A stretch of 64,000 nt of DNA from Bifidobacterium moukalabense DSM 27321 (GCF_000522505.1 NZ_AZMV01000001.1:186001-250000); one strand, 5' to 3'. Shown: positions 45,922-55,237, counted from the first letter of the stretch. The notes: a model not told the origin generated them from the letters alone. A program made the numbers and translations.

Positions 45922-46550
45922 GATTCTCCCCTTCCGACGGAAGCCTCCCTTGCACCGGAGCGTGCGCCGGCGGCATACCCTCGTTCCTTCGCATACGACG
46001 CAAGCTCCTGCTTGAGCTGCGTGCGGGCACGGTTCAGACGGCTCATCACCGTACCGATCTTCACACCCTGCTCATCGGCCACCTGCTGATATGACTTGCC
46101 GTCGATGGCCGCATCGATGAACACCTGCCTGCGTTCCGGCGAAAGCCTGTTCAACGCAGCCATGATCTCTTCCGGCGCATAGGCATCCAGATACTCCTGC
46201 TCGGCCGATTTCAGCTGTTCCGGCGAATGTTCGGAGGCGGAGTAGATGTCCCAGTCGTCGTATTCGCCCGTGGAGCCGTTGGCGCGTTGCGGCCTGCGTT
46301 TGGCCTTGGCGTACTGGTTGAAATAGGCATTACGTTCGATGGTGGTCATCCACGCGGCGAAGTTCGTGCCCTGTTTGAAGGAATCGAAGGCCTTGAACCC
46401 GCGTTCGAAGGTGTCCTGCACCAGATCTTGCGCGTCGTCGGGATTGTTGGTCAGCCTCATGGCCTGACGGTAGAGCACGTCGACGATGGGCATGGCGAGC
46501 TGTTCGAAGCGCGCGCGCCTGTTCGTCATGCTTTCCTGCTCATCGGTCAC
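45918..46550 (-). CDS. ECF RNA polymerase sigma factor, SigR/SigH-like
   Basis: An alternative sigma factor of the thiol-stress type. Region 2 is YRQAMRLTNNPDDAQDLVQDTFERGFKAF with the -10 recognition segment ERNAYFNQYAKAKRRP. Region 4 is LSPERRQVFIDAAIDGKSYQQVADEQGVKIGTVMSRLNRARTQ. It is 210 aa. The first codon is a GTG at 46550; an ATG at 46529 is an alternative. The paired small gene downstream, overlapping by 4 bases, supports control by a redox-sensing antagonist. In actinobacteria this class governs thioredoxin and mycothiol genes. Confidence 0.93.
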   Translation of the reverse strand: MTDEQESMTNRRARFEQLAMPIVDVLYRQAMRLTNNPDDAQDLVQDTFERGFKAFDSFKQGTNFAAWMTTIERNAYFNQYAKAKRRPQRANGSTGEYDDWDIYSASEHSPEQLKSAEQEYLDAYAPEEIMAALNRLSPERRQVFIDAAIDGKSYQQVADEQGVKIGTVMSRLNRARTQLKQELASYAKERGYAAGARSGAREASVGRGES

Positions 46551-46675
46551 GTTCTCATTCTACCGGCATGCCGCATGCGGCGATGTTCGCAAAACTCCCA
46601 AGCGATTCAAAGCTCTTTCCCAGAACACACGGTTTGTATAATCATGATGGTTTTTCGCTGAGAGAAAGATTTCCC

Positions 46676-48223
46676 ATGTCACTGACACTTGCCTACGGCG
46701 TGCAACTGTTGTCCTCCCATCATCTGCTTGATGAGGTCATCACCCCCGAGCACTGGAGTCTGGACGTCAATGGCATCGACAATGCCGACGTACCGTTCGC
46801 ACACATCACCTATGACACCCGCGCCGTGCGCGAAGGCACGCTACTGGTGTGCAAGGGCCGTTTCCAACCGGAGTTCCTCGATGGTCTCGAGGATCGGGGT
46901 CTCGTCGCCTATGTGTCGGAACGCGACTACTCCGATTACACCGACGTGCCGGGCCTCATCGTCAATGATGCACGCAAGGCCCTCAGCCTGCTGTCCGCCG
47001 CGTTCTACGGCATGCCCCAGAACGAGCTCAAGGTCATCGGCATCACCGGCACCAAGGGCAAGACCACCACCGCCTACTTCACACAGGCCATCCTCAACGC
47101 CCATTCCGACGGTCGCTGCGCGATGTTCTCCTCGGTCGACAACTGCCTTGACGGCCATACCTATGTGGAATCCGAACTGACCACGCCGGAGTCGCTGGAC
47201 GCGTTCCGCATGATGCGCGAAGCCGCGGACAACGGCATGCGCTACCTGGTGATGGAGGTCTCCTCCCAGGCCTACAAGGTCGACCGCGTCCACGGCCTGA
47301 CCTTCGACGTGGGAGCCTTCCTCAACATCTCCCCCGACCACATCAGCGACATCGAACACCCCACCTTCGAGGACTATCTGTATTGCAAACGCCGGCTGGC
47401 ATACAATGCGCGCGCCTTCGTGCTCAACGCCGACGCCGACCACGCCGATCTCATTCGTGAGGACGCGCAGGCCGCCGGCATCCCGCTTATGGATTTCGCC
47501 CTGCGCACCGATGGTTCGCCCGCGGACGCAGCTTTGGTGGCCCGCCCGGCAAACGCCGGACACAGCGCATTCCACATCGCCGCGAACGGTCACGATTTGG
47601 GCGAGTTCAGCCTGTCATTGGCAGGTGATTTCAACTATGCGAACGCCCTTGCCGCCGTCGCGCTGGCTCATGAGGCCGGCGTGCCGTTCGATTCGGCCGC
47701 CATGCACGCCATGGAATCGGTGCGCGTGCCGGGACGCATGGAACTGTTCACCGACACAGACGGCGACATCGTGGCAATCGTCGATTATGCGCACAATTAC
47801 ACCAGCGTGCGTGCGCTGATCGATTTCGTCGAACAGCGCTACGGCGAGCGCAAGCCGCGGATCACGCTCGTCACCGGCTCCGCCGGCAACAAGGCGTTCG
47901 ATCGCCGTCAGGAAATCGTCGAGGCCGCGCAGGATCGCATCGCGCGCTTCGTGTTCACCGCCGAAGACACCGACACCGAACCGTACATCGACATCTGCAA
48001 TGAGATGCTCGGTCACGTCACCAACGGCCATGTGGGCACCGCAGTGATCGTCGACCGAGTGGAGGCCATCGAGAATGCCGTCCGTGACGCGCGTTCCCAT
48101 AACGGTCTTGACGTGATCCTCATCATCGGCAAGGGGCATGAGCGCTGGATCAAGGATCTCAACAGCCATGTGGCCTATGAAGGTGATGATTGTGTGGTGG
48201 AACGATTGCTGAACATGGCGTAG
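46676..48223 (+). CDS. MurE-type Mur ligase, paralog 1
   Basis: A cytoplasmic peptidoglycan precursor ligase of the MurE family, which adds a diamino acid to UDP-MurNAc-dipeptide. The ATP loop is GITGTKGKTTT (residues 122-132), followed by the central-domain VMEVSSQAYKVDRVHGLTFDVGAFLNISPDH and the C-terminal domain. It is 515 aa. At the place of the DNPR motif of diaminopimelate-adding enzymes it reads EDTDTEP, so DAP is not the likely substrate. ATG 46676 is used; the frame stays open upstream but runs through the promoter (TATAAT at 46637-46642). It heads a four-gene same-strand cluster and shares a 200-base identical stretch with the next gene. Confidence 0.9.
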   Translation: MSLTLAYGVQLLSSHHLLDEVITPEHWSLDVNGIDNADVPFAHITYDTRAVREGTLLVCKGRFQPEFLDGLEDRGLVAYVSERDYSDYTDVPGLIVNDARKALSLLSAAFYGMPQNELKVIGITGTKGKTTTAYFTQAILNAHSDGRCAMFSSVDNCLDGHTYVESELTTPESLDAFRMMREAADNGMRYLVMEVSSQAYKVDRVHGLTFDVGAFLNISPDHISDIEHPTFEDYLYCKRRLAYNARAFVLNADADHADLIREDAQAAGIPLMDFALRTDGSPADAALVARPANAGHSAFHIAANGHDLGEFSLSLAGDFNYANALAAVALAHEAGVPFDSAAMHAMESVRVPGRMELFTDTDGDIVAIVDYAHNYTSVRALIDFVEQRYGERKPRITLVTGSAGNKAFDRRQEIVEAAQDRIARFVFTAEDTDTEPYIDICNEMLGHVTNGHVGTAVIVDRVEAIENAVRDARSHNGLDVILIIGKGHERWIKDLNSHVAYEGDDCVVERLLNMA

Positions 48224-48296
48224 GAGTAGCATCGTCTTCGAGCCCATGATTCGTTCATGGCGATCTGACGATACTATCTTCAAGGAGCACCGCGGA

Positions 48297-49862
48297 ATGG
48301 CGATCAGACCTGCAACGTTCACGCTTGCCCATGCAGTCGACGTGCTGAAGGAGCACCATCTGCTTCGCGAGATCGTTCACGGGCGCCGATGGACGCTTGA
48401 CGCCACGGGTCTGCCCGGCGCGAACAGGCCGATTGGGTCGATCACCTACGACACCCGCAAGGTCGAGCCAGGCTCGATGCTGTTCGTCAAGGGCCGTTTC
48501 AAGCCTGAATTTCTTGACGGCATCGACGGCAAGGGCCTGGCCGTGTACGTGGCGGAAACCGAATACGCCGATCGCACGCAAGCCATCGGCGTCATCGTGG
48601 AGGATGTGCACAAGGCCATGAGTCTGCTGTCCGCCGCGTTCTACGGCATGCCCCAGAACGAGCTCAAGGTCATCGGCATCACCGGCACCAAGGGCAAGAC
48701 CACCACCGCCTATCTGGCACATGCCATTATGAACGGGCATTCGCATGGCCATTGCGCACTGTTCTCTTCGGTGAACCTGTGTCTTGACGGCCACACCATG
48801 CTGGAATCGAAGCTGACCACGCCGGAGTCGCTGGACGCGTTCCGCATGATGCGCGAAGCCGCGGACAACGGCATGCGCTACCTGGTGATGGAGGTCTCCT
48901 CCCAGGCCTACAAGGTCGACCGCGTCCACGGCCTGACCTTCGACGTGGGAGCCTTCCTCAACATCTCCCCCGACCACATCAGCGACATCGAACACCCCAC
49001 CTTCGAGGACTACTTCCGCTGCAAGCGACGGCTGATCGCCAACAGCCGTTCGCTGGTGCTCGGCGCCGACTGCGATCACCATGATCTCCTCGTGCAGGAT
49101 GCCGCCGAGGCGGGCATCAAGGTCACCGAATTCGCATTGCATGACGCCTTGCGGGGCCTCGACTCCCCCGCACAGGTCATCGCCCGCGTCGATCCCGGGA
49201 ACAAAGCCGGTTTCATCGTCTCCGTCAACGGTTCGGATCATGCGCCGATGGAGCTGGACATGTCGGGCGAGTTCAACATCGCGAACGCCGCGGCAGCCGT
49301 CGCCATCGCCATCGAGGCCGGCGTGCCGGCATCCGACCCGTCGATCGCGGCCATGTGCCGGGTGCAGGTGCCCGGACGTATGGAACGCATCAAAGCGGAC
49401 GACGATCTGTTGGTCTACATCGATTTCGCCCACAACTACCTGTCCGTCAAATCGTTGGTCGACGAGATGGTACGGACCTATGGTGAACGCCATCCGCGCA
49501 TCACGCTGGTTTCCGGCACCACCGGCGGCAAGGCCATCGACAGGCGTGAGGGCATCGTCAAGGGTGCGCTTGGCCGTGTGGAATCCTTCATCTTCACCCT
49601 GGACGACCCGAATTACGAGGACCCCACGGACATCGCGCGGCAGATGCAGTCATATGTGACCGATCCGGCGGCGCTCACGCAGATCGTCGTGCCACGCGAA
49701 CGCGCCATCGAAAAGGCCATCGCCGACGCATACGAGCATGCGGACCGGTTCAATATCGTGCTGGTCATCGGCAAGGGCGATGAGACCCGCAACATCATCG
49801 ATGGCAGGCCCGTGCCGTATGAGGGCGACGGCGCCGTGGTGCGTCGCGTACTCGGCAAATAG
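48297..49862 (+). CDS. murE: MurE-type UDP-MurNAc-tripeptide synthetase, paralog 2
   Basis: A second MurE-family ligase. ATP loop GITGTKGKTTT at about residue 127, the same VMEVSSQAYKVDRVHG block, and the substrate-selecting motif LDDPNYEDP near residue 431. That motif is the DDP(N/A) form seen in lysine-adding MurE (as in staphylococci) and not DNPR, so lysine or ornithine is expected. It is 521 aa. AAGGAG lies 9 bases before ATG 48297. It starts 73 bases after paralog 1 and 41 before the ATP-grasp gene, so the four genes are probably one transcript. I regard it as the better candidate for the essential MurE. Confidence 0.9.
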   Translation: MAIRPATFTLAHAVDVLKEHHLLREIVHGRRWTLDATGLPGANRPIGSITYDTRKVEPGSMLFVKGRFKPEFLDGIDGKGLAVYVAETEYADRTQAIGVIVEDVHKAMSLLSAAFYGMPQNELKVIGITGTKGKTTTAYLAHAIMNGHSHGHCALFSSVNLCLDGHTMLESKLTTPESLDAFRMMREAADNGMRYLVMEVSSQAYKVDRVHGLTFDVGAFLNISPDHISDIEHPTFEDYFRCKRRLIANSRSLVLGADCDHHDLLVQDAAEAGIKVTEFALHDALRGLDSPAQVIARVDPGNKAGFIVSVNGSDHAPMELDMSGEFNIANAAAAVAIAIEAGVPASDPSIAAMCRVQVPGRMERIKADDDLLVYIDFAHNYLSVKSLVDEMVRTYGERHPRITLVSGTTGGKAIDRREGIVKGALGRVESFIFTLDDPNYEDPTDIARQMQSYVTDPAALTQIVVPRERAIEKAIADAYEHADRFNIVLVIGKGDETRNIIDGRPVPYEGDGAVVRRVLGK

Positions 49863-49903
49863 CAGGACCATTCGTCACACGGCACGGGGTAAGGTAGGTC
49901 ACT

Positions 49904-51148
49904 ATGACACGATTCCAACCGATTCTGCTCGGCAGCGACATTAACGTCTACGGCATGGCCAGGGCGTTCCATGAGGAGTACGGCATCATCTCCGAGGCGT
50001 ATGCCTACTTCCAGCTCAGCCCTACGAAGTTCAGCAATATCGTCAACGTGCATATCGTCGACGATTTCGACAATTTCGTGACGTTCCGCGATTTCATGCT
50101 CGACCTCGGCAAGCGCATGAAGGCCGAGGATCCGGACCGTGCACTGCTGCTCATCCCCTGCGGCGACGTGTATGCGAACCTGCTCAGCCAATGCGGCGAC
50201 GACCTACGCGGCTATTTCGTATACAACACACTTGACATCAACCTGTCGCGCAGGCTCGCATACAAATCCACGTTCTATCGGATCTGCGAGCAGTACGACC
50301 TGCCGCATCCGAAAACGAAGACCGTGACCGCCGACGGAGTGAAGGCGGGCGAATACCGCGAGCTGCCGTTCCCCTATCCGGTCGCGATGAAGCCGGCCAA
50401 TTCCGTGGAGTGGCTGAACGTCGAATTCGAGGGGCGCCGCAAGGCCTATATCTTCAACGACCCGACCGAACTCGATACGATCATCAGACGTGCCTACGAC
50501 GCCGGATACACCTCCGAAATGGTGATTCAGGACTTCATCCCCGGCGATGACTCACGCATGCGCGTGCTCAACGCGTACGTGGACCGGCATCATCGCGTGC
50601 GCATGATGTTCCTCGGCCACCCGCTGCTGGAGGATCCGTCTCCGGTGGCGGCCGGCAACTATGCGGCGATCCTGCCCGACTACAACGAAGACGTGTTCCG
50701 TCGCATCAAGACGTTCCTCGAGGACATCGGCTATGAGGGCGTCGCCAATTTCGATATGAAGTACGATGAGCGCGACGGCGAATACAAGCTGTTCGAAATC
50801 AATCTGCGCCAGGGCCGTTCCAGCTATTTCGTAACGTTGAACGGTTTCAATCTGGCCAAATACTTCGTGGACGATCTCGTCGAGGACACGCCGTTCGACG
50901 GTGAGACGCTGTTCGGTCGCGGTTCGAAGCTGTGGCTGGAGATTCCGAAGTCGATCTTCCTTGATTACGTGGCCGAAGGAGATGACAAGGAGACCGGCAA
51001 ACGCATGCTGGAATCCGGAGACTGGGGTACCACACTGGAGTATTCCAAGGACATGAATCCGTTGCGCTGGCTGATGATCAGGCACATGTTCTCGATCTAC
51101 AGGAAAAGCTACGCCAAATACTTCACCAAAAAGGGTGAGATGAAGTGA
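49904..51148 (+). CDS. ATP-grasp ligase, probable D-aspartate ligase of the cross-bridge
   Basis: A 414-aa ATP-grasp carboxylate-amine ligase. It begins FQPILLGSDINVYGMARAFHEEYG, and has the ATP-grasp segments FPYPVAMKPANSVEW, MVIQDFIPGDDSRMRV and the metal-binding GEYKLFEINLRQGRSSYFVT. The N-terminal stretch GSDINVYGMAR.FHE is that of the AslA family (D-aspartate ligase of Enterococcus faecium and lactococci), which adds D-Asp to the side-chain amine of the stem-peptide lysine. Its stop overlaps the start of an aspartate racemase by 4 bases, which fits exactly. Substrate preference is inferred from similarity and context. Confidence 0.85.
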   Translation: MTRFQPILLGSDINVYGMARAFHEEYGIISEAYAYFQLSPTKFSNIVNVHIVDDFDNFVTFRDFMLDLGKRMKAEDPDRALLLIPCGDVYANLLSQCGDDLRGYFVYNTLDINLSRRLAYKSTFYRICEQYDLPHPKTKTVTADGVKAGEYRELPFPYPVAMKPANSVEWLNVEFEGRRKAYIFNDPTELDTIIRRAYDAGYTSEMVIQDFIPGDDSRMRVLNAYVDRHHRVRMMFLGHPLLEDPSPVAAGNYAAILPDYNEDVFRRIKTFLEDIGYEGVANFDMKYDERDGEYKLFEINLRQGRSSYFVTLNGFNLAKYFVDDLVEDTPFDGETLFGRGSKLWLEIPKSIFLDYVAEGDDKETGKRMLESGDWGTTLEYSKDMNPLRWLMIRHMFSIYRKSYAKYFTKKGEMK

Positions 51149-51867
51149 AACGACCGTTCTTCGCCGTATTGGGCGGCATGGGCACGCTGGCCACCGAAAG
51201 CTACATCCGTCTGGTCAATCGCGCCACGCATGCGCATGGCGACCAGGATTACCTCGACTATGTGGTGTTCAACGACGCCTCGGTGCCGGATCGCACCGCG
51301 TATATCACAGGGGAATCCAATGAGAACCCGTTCCCGGTGATCGCCGATGACATCGAGAAGGCCACCGCGATGGGCGCTAGCTTCATCGTACTCACCTGCA
51401 ATACGGCGCATTACTTCTACGACGATTTCCAGAAACTGACGCCGGTACCGATTCTGCACATGCCACGCGGTGCCGTGAACCGCATGGCGCAACGCTACCC
51501 GAAGGAACGCTTCCCGCGAGTAGGATTCCTCGGCACCTCCGGGTCGCGCAAATCGGGCGTGTACGCGCGTGCGACCGCCGAAGCCGGGTACACTTTCGTG
51601 GAACCGACCGACGACCTGCAGGCCCGCATCACCTCGCTGATCTACGATGATGTGAAAGGCTCCGGCGAACTCAACCCGGAACGGTATGAATCCGTACTAC
51701 GCGACATGCTCGACCCGGCCGGCCCCTGCGCCTGCGATGCGCTGATTCTGGGCTGCACCGAACTGAGCGTGCTGAACGAGGCATTCCCGCTGCCCCAGCT
51801 GCCGATCATCGACGCGCAGGCCGTACTGGTGGAAGACACTGTGGCCCGAGCCAGATCCCTGCGCTGA
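51145..51867 (+). CDS. aspartate/glutamate racemase family protein, probable aspartate racemase
   Basis: A cofactor-independent amino acid racemase of 240 aa. The two catalytic Cys motifs are LTCNTAHYFYDD and LGCTELSVLNEAF. The N-terminal GGMGTLATESYIRLVNRAT matches the aspartate-racemase (RacX/RacD) branch better than MurI. Coupled by a 4-base overlap to the ATP-grasp ligase, it would supply the D-Asp used there. A terminator is not obvious between it and the convergent folC gene. Confidence 0.9.
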   Translation: MKRPFFAVLGGMGTLATESYIRLVNRATHAHGDQDYLDYVVFNDASVPDRTAYITGESNENPFPVIADDIEKATAMGASFIVLTCNTAHYFYDDFQKLTPVPILHMPRGAVNRMAQRYPKERFPRVGFLGTSGSRKSGVYARATAEAGYTFVEPTDDLQARITSLIYDDVKGSGELNPERYESVLRDMLDPAGPCACDALILGCTELSVLNEAFPLPQLPIIDAQAVLVEDTVARARSLR

Positions 51868-51906
51868 AAGCGCGGCGGAGCCACCCCGCCGTCCCATCAT
51901 TCCGAT

Positions 51907-53472
51907 CTATGCCTGGGAATCCTCAGCCTCCCCGGAATCATCGGGACCGACATTGCCGAAATCATTGACGTCGAAATCGGGGTTGGCGTCGGATTCGAAA
52001 TCCATCTCGGCCGCGTCCTGGTCCTTGCGTGGCTCCGGCTCGACGGCCTCCTGGAACACGCGCTCGGCTTTCGGCTTCTTCAGATCGGGATCGACCTTCT
52101 CCTCCAGCATGAGGCGCGCGTCCCCGGCGGTGGTAAAGCTGCCGCAGATGAGCACGCCGTGCCCGTAACCGACGCCGAGCTCATCATCGGCATCGACCAT
52201 GTTGACGGCCTCCTGAATGGCGTCCGGCAGTTCAGGGATACAAGTGACGCGTTCCGGTCCAAACACACGGTCGGCGACCTTCTCGAGATCCTCAGCCGGC
52301 ATCACACGATCGCGCCATGAGTTTTCGGTGACGATCACATGGCTCAGCAGCGGCTCAAGCACGCCGAGATACTCTTCGACCTGCTTGTCGCCCATCATGG
52401 CGATCACGCCGATGAGCTGCTGGAAGTCGTAGTTCTCCTCGATGGCGGCGCGCAGCGATTCGGCCGCATTCACATTGTGCCCGCCGTCAAGGATGATGGT
52501 CGGCGAGGTGCGGATCTGTTCGATGCGGCCGGGGATCTTCACCGTGCTCAGCGCCTCGGCCACGAGATCGCCGTCGAGTGCGCCGTTGACCGGAATCACC
52601 ACTTCGGCCGCGCACAGGGCGGCGAGCGCGTTATGCGCCTGATGCTCGCCGAATTTGGCGATCGGTACTTCCGCATAGGTGCCATTGGGTGTGCGCAACG
52701 TCGCCATCTGGCCGCCGACGGCCGGCACACGGGTGACGACTTCCGCCTCGATGCCGTCACGCACCAGATTGGCGTGGTTGTCTTTGACGGCCTTCTCGAC
52801 AATCGGCATGACGACTTCCTCATGCGGCTGGCGTCCGACGACGGCGGTGCAACCGGGCTTGATGATGCCGACCTTTTCCGAGGCGATCAGGTTGACAGTG
52901 TCGCCCAGCCACGCCATATGGTCCATGTCGATGGGGCCGATGACGGCGGCATCGGCGTCGAGCACGTTGGTGGCGTCCCAGCGACCGCCCATGCCGACCT
53001 CCACGATGGCCACATCGACCGGGGCGTCGGCGAATTTCCAGATGGCCATGGCGGTAAGCACTTCGAAGAAGCTCATCTTCGGCTTCTCGAGTTCCTCCAT
53101 CTTCATATCGACGATGGCGATCAGGTCGCGCACCTGATCCCACGTGTCGACGAAGTCGTCGTCGGAAAGCTGCTGCCCGTCGATGGCGATGCGTTCGTTG
53201 ACGTGCTCCAGATGCGGCGAAGTGTACAGGCCGGTGCGCATGCCGTAGGCGCGGCAGATGGCCTCGACCATGCGGGCGGTGGATCCCTTGCCGTTGGTGC
53301 CGGTGACGTGGACCACGCGGAAGGATTCCTCCGGATGCCCCATGATGTCGAGGATCATCTTCATGCGCTGCAGGTCCAGATTGGTGGTGTTGCGTTCCGA
53401 CGGACGGCTCATGATGTCGCGTTCCACGTCGATCATGCTTTCGTTGTTGCGATTGGGATGTTCAAACGACAT
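51907..53472 (-). CDS. folC: folylpolyglutamate synthase / dihydrofolate synthase
   Basis: Adds glutamate to folates (and may make dihydrofolate). ATP loop VHVTGTNGKGSTARMVE, then FEVLTAMAIWKFADAPVDVAIVEVGMGGRWDATNV and ILDGGHNVNAAESL. I start at ATG 53472 (MSFEHPNRNN, with AAGGAA upstream). The frame continues 18 codons further without a binding site. It is 521 aa, about 80 longer than usual: the last roughly 60 residues are an acidic, disordered-looking tail (EPRKDQDAAEMDFESDANPD). Confidence 0.93.
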   Translation of the reverse strand: MSFEHPNRNNESMIDVERDIMSRPSERNTTNLDLQRMKMILDIMGHPEESFRVVHVTGTNGKGSTARMVEAICRAYGMRTGLYTSPHLEHVNERIAIDGQQLSDDDFVDTWDQVRDLIAIVDMKMEELEKPKMSFFEVLTAMAIWKFADAPVDVAIVEVGMGGRWDATNVLDADAAVIGPIDMDHMAWLGDTVNLIASEKVGIIKPGCTAVVGRQPHEEVVMPIVEKAVKDNHANLVRDGIEAEVVTRVPAVGGQMATLRTPNGTYAEVPIAKFGEHQAHNALAALCAAEVVIPVNGALDGDLVAEALSTVKIPGRIEQIRTSPTIILDGGHNVNAAESLRAAIEENYDFQQLIGVIAMMGDKQVEEYLGVLEPLLSHVIVTENSWRDRVMPAEDLEKVADRVFGPERVTCIPELPDAIQEAVNMVDADDELGVGYGHGVLICGSFTTAGDARLMLEEKVDPDLKKPKAERVFQEAVEPEPRKDQDAAEMDFESDANPDFDVNDFGNVGPDDSGEAEDSQA

Positions 53473-53610
53473 GCTGTGCTGTTTCCTTACGCTGCTCGAT
53501 GCCTGTTCACTGAAAACCGTCCCCATTCTAGGTGGGTGTATGAACGTTATGCTGCCGCAAAACGTAATAGGATTGGTGGCGGTAATTCATCGGATTGTTC
53601 AGGAGATGTG

Positions 53611-55197
53611 ATGAGCGAAGCCATTACCGATAAGGATAGGGAATATGAGGCCATGGAGCGGAAGACCGCGCCTGGGCCGGATCAGGCCATGAGCGACCGT
53701 GTGAACAATCGTTCCCTGCGCCCCCGTTCCGAAGCGTTCAAGGAGTTCATGACCACAGGCTGGGATGACAACGAACCGGCCATCGAACCGTTGGAATCCT
53801 CCAGATACACGCCGGCCCGTCTGGAGGCGTTGGGCAGGGCGTTCCCGGGCGAACGCATCGTGATTCCGGCCGGACAGCCGAAGGTGCGCAGCAATGACTG
53901 CGACTACGCGTTCCGCCCGGACACCACCTTCTCGTACTACACCGGCCTTGGTGAGGATTATGAGGCGGGCGCGGTGCTGGTACTGAACCCGGTCGATCCG
54001 GATTCGGCGGACGCGAAGGCGGGCAGGACGCATGTGCCGGAACTGTTCGTGGCGCCGCGCGCGAACCATTACACGCAGGACTTCTTCATGAACGCCCACT
54101 ATGGCGAGTATTGGGTGGGCCCGCGCGCAGGCCTGAAGGAGATGACCGCCATGACGGGCATCGAGACGAACGACATCGCGCAACTGGCCGACGTGCTCGG
54201 CAAGGATGTCGGCGCCGAGGCCGGTGCGGTGCGCGTGCGCGTGATTCGCGAAGCCGATCCGCAGATCACCAAGATGGTCGAGGACATTCGCGAGGCGAAC
54301 GGATTCGCCGATCCGGACGGCAACACCGCCGCCGATGACAAGCTGCACGAGTTCGCCGCCGAGGCACGCATGTGCAAGGACGAGTATGAGGTGCGCGAGA
54401 TGCGCAAGGCCGTGGCCGCCACCAAGCATGGCTTCGACAACATCCTGCGCAAGCTGCCGGCCGCTTTGGGCAAGCCGCGTTCGGAACGCATGCTGGAGGG
54501 CGCGTTCAACGCCGTCTCCCGCGAGGAGGGCAACGAGGTCGGTTACGACACCATCATCGCCTCCGGTGCGCACGCTCCGATTCTGCACTGGATGCGTAAC
54601 ACCGGCACCGTCGAATCCGGCGAACTGCTGCTGATCGACGCCGGCGTCGAGGTCAACAGCCTGTATACGGCCGACATCACCCGCACGTTCCCGACCAACG
54701 GTAGGTTCACCGATTTTCAGAAGAAGCTGTATCAGGCCGTACTGGACTCCCAGCAGGCCGGTTTCGAAGCGGCCAGGCCGGGCGCCACGTATTCCGATAT
54801 TCACCATGCCTGCATGCGTGTGATCGCCGAACGCCTGCATGATTGGGGCATTCTGCCGGTCGACGTGGAGGAGTCGCTCTCCCCCGCAGGCCAGCAGCAT
54901 CGCCGTTGGCTTGCCTGCGGCGTGGCACATCATCTCGGTCTTGACGTGCATGATTGCGCGCAGGCCCGTTATGAGTCGTATCAGGGTGCCGAAATCCGTC
55001 CGGGCATGGTCTTCACGATCGAACCCGGCCTGTACTTCCGTGAGGATGACCTGCTGATTCCGCCGGAGTACCGTGGCATCGGCATCCGCATCGAAGATGA
55101 CGTGCTCATGACCGAGCATGGCCCTGAATGGATCTCCGCCGGCATTCCGAAGCAGATCGACGACGTCGAGGCCTGGATGGCCGATATGGCGGAATGA
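53611..55197 (+). CDS. pepP: Xaa-Pro aminopeptidase
   Basis: A metallopeptidase that releases the first residue when proline follows. It has an N-terminal AMP_N domain (ARLEALGRAFPGERIVIPAG, TFSYYTGLGEDYEAGAV) and the pita-bread domain with metal ligands in LIDAGVEVNSLYTADITRTFPT (two Asp), GVAHHLGLDVHDC (His), FTIEPGLYF (Glu) and GIRIEDDVLM (Glu). It is 528 aa from ATG 53611 (AGGAGATGTG before it). The open frame extends over 400 codons upstream, through folC, but only as a shadow. Peptide breakdown fits the several peptide importers in the window. Confidence 0.96.
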   Translation: MSEAITDKDREYEAMERKTAPGPDQAMSDRVNNRSLRPRSEAFKEFMTTGWDDNEPAIEPLESSRYTPARLEALGRAFPGERIVIPAGQPKVRSNDCDYAFRPDTTFSYYTGLGEDYEAGAVLVLNPVDPDSADAKAGRTHVPELFVAPRANHYTQDFFMNAHYGEYWVGPRAGLKEMTAMTGIETNDIAQLADVLGKDVGAEAGAVRVRVIREADPQITKMVEDIREANGFADPDGNTAADDKLHEFAAEARMCKDEYEVREMRKAVAATKHGFDNILRKLPAALGKPRSERMLEGAFNAVSREEGNEVGYDTIIASGAHAPILHWMRNTGTVESGELLLIDAGVEVNSLYTADITRTFPTNGRFTDFQKKLYQAVLDSQQAGFEAARPGATYSDIHHACMRVIAERLHDWGILPVDVEESLSPAGQQHRRWLACGVAHHLGLDVHDCAQARYESYQGAEIRPGMVFTIEPGLYFREDDLLIPPEYRGIGIRIEDDVLMTEHGPEWISAGIPKQIDDVEAWMADMAE

Positions 55198-55237
55198 CCA
55201 CCCACCGCATCCCCTGACAGGGGAGGAAAGGAGCGCT

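Noticed and set aside
46568..46675. An earlier start for MurE paralog 1.
   Set aside because: The extension would pass through a TATAAT promoter element and lacks a ribosome binding site.
52339..53610. The pepP reading frame stays open for about 420 codons upstream of the chosen start.
   Set aside because: It lies antisense to folC, with low-complexity His/Asp/Gly-rich translation and no family match; the AMP_N domain and a ribosome binding site place the start at 53611.
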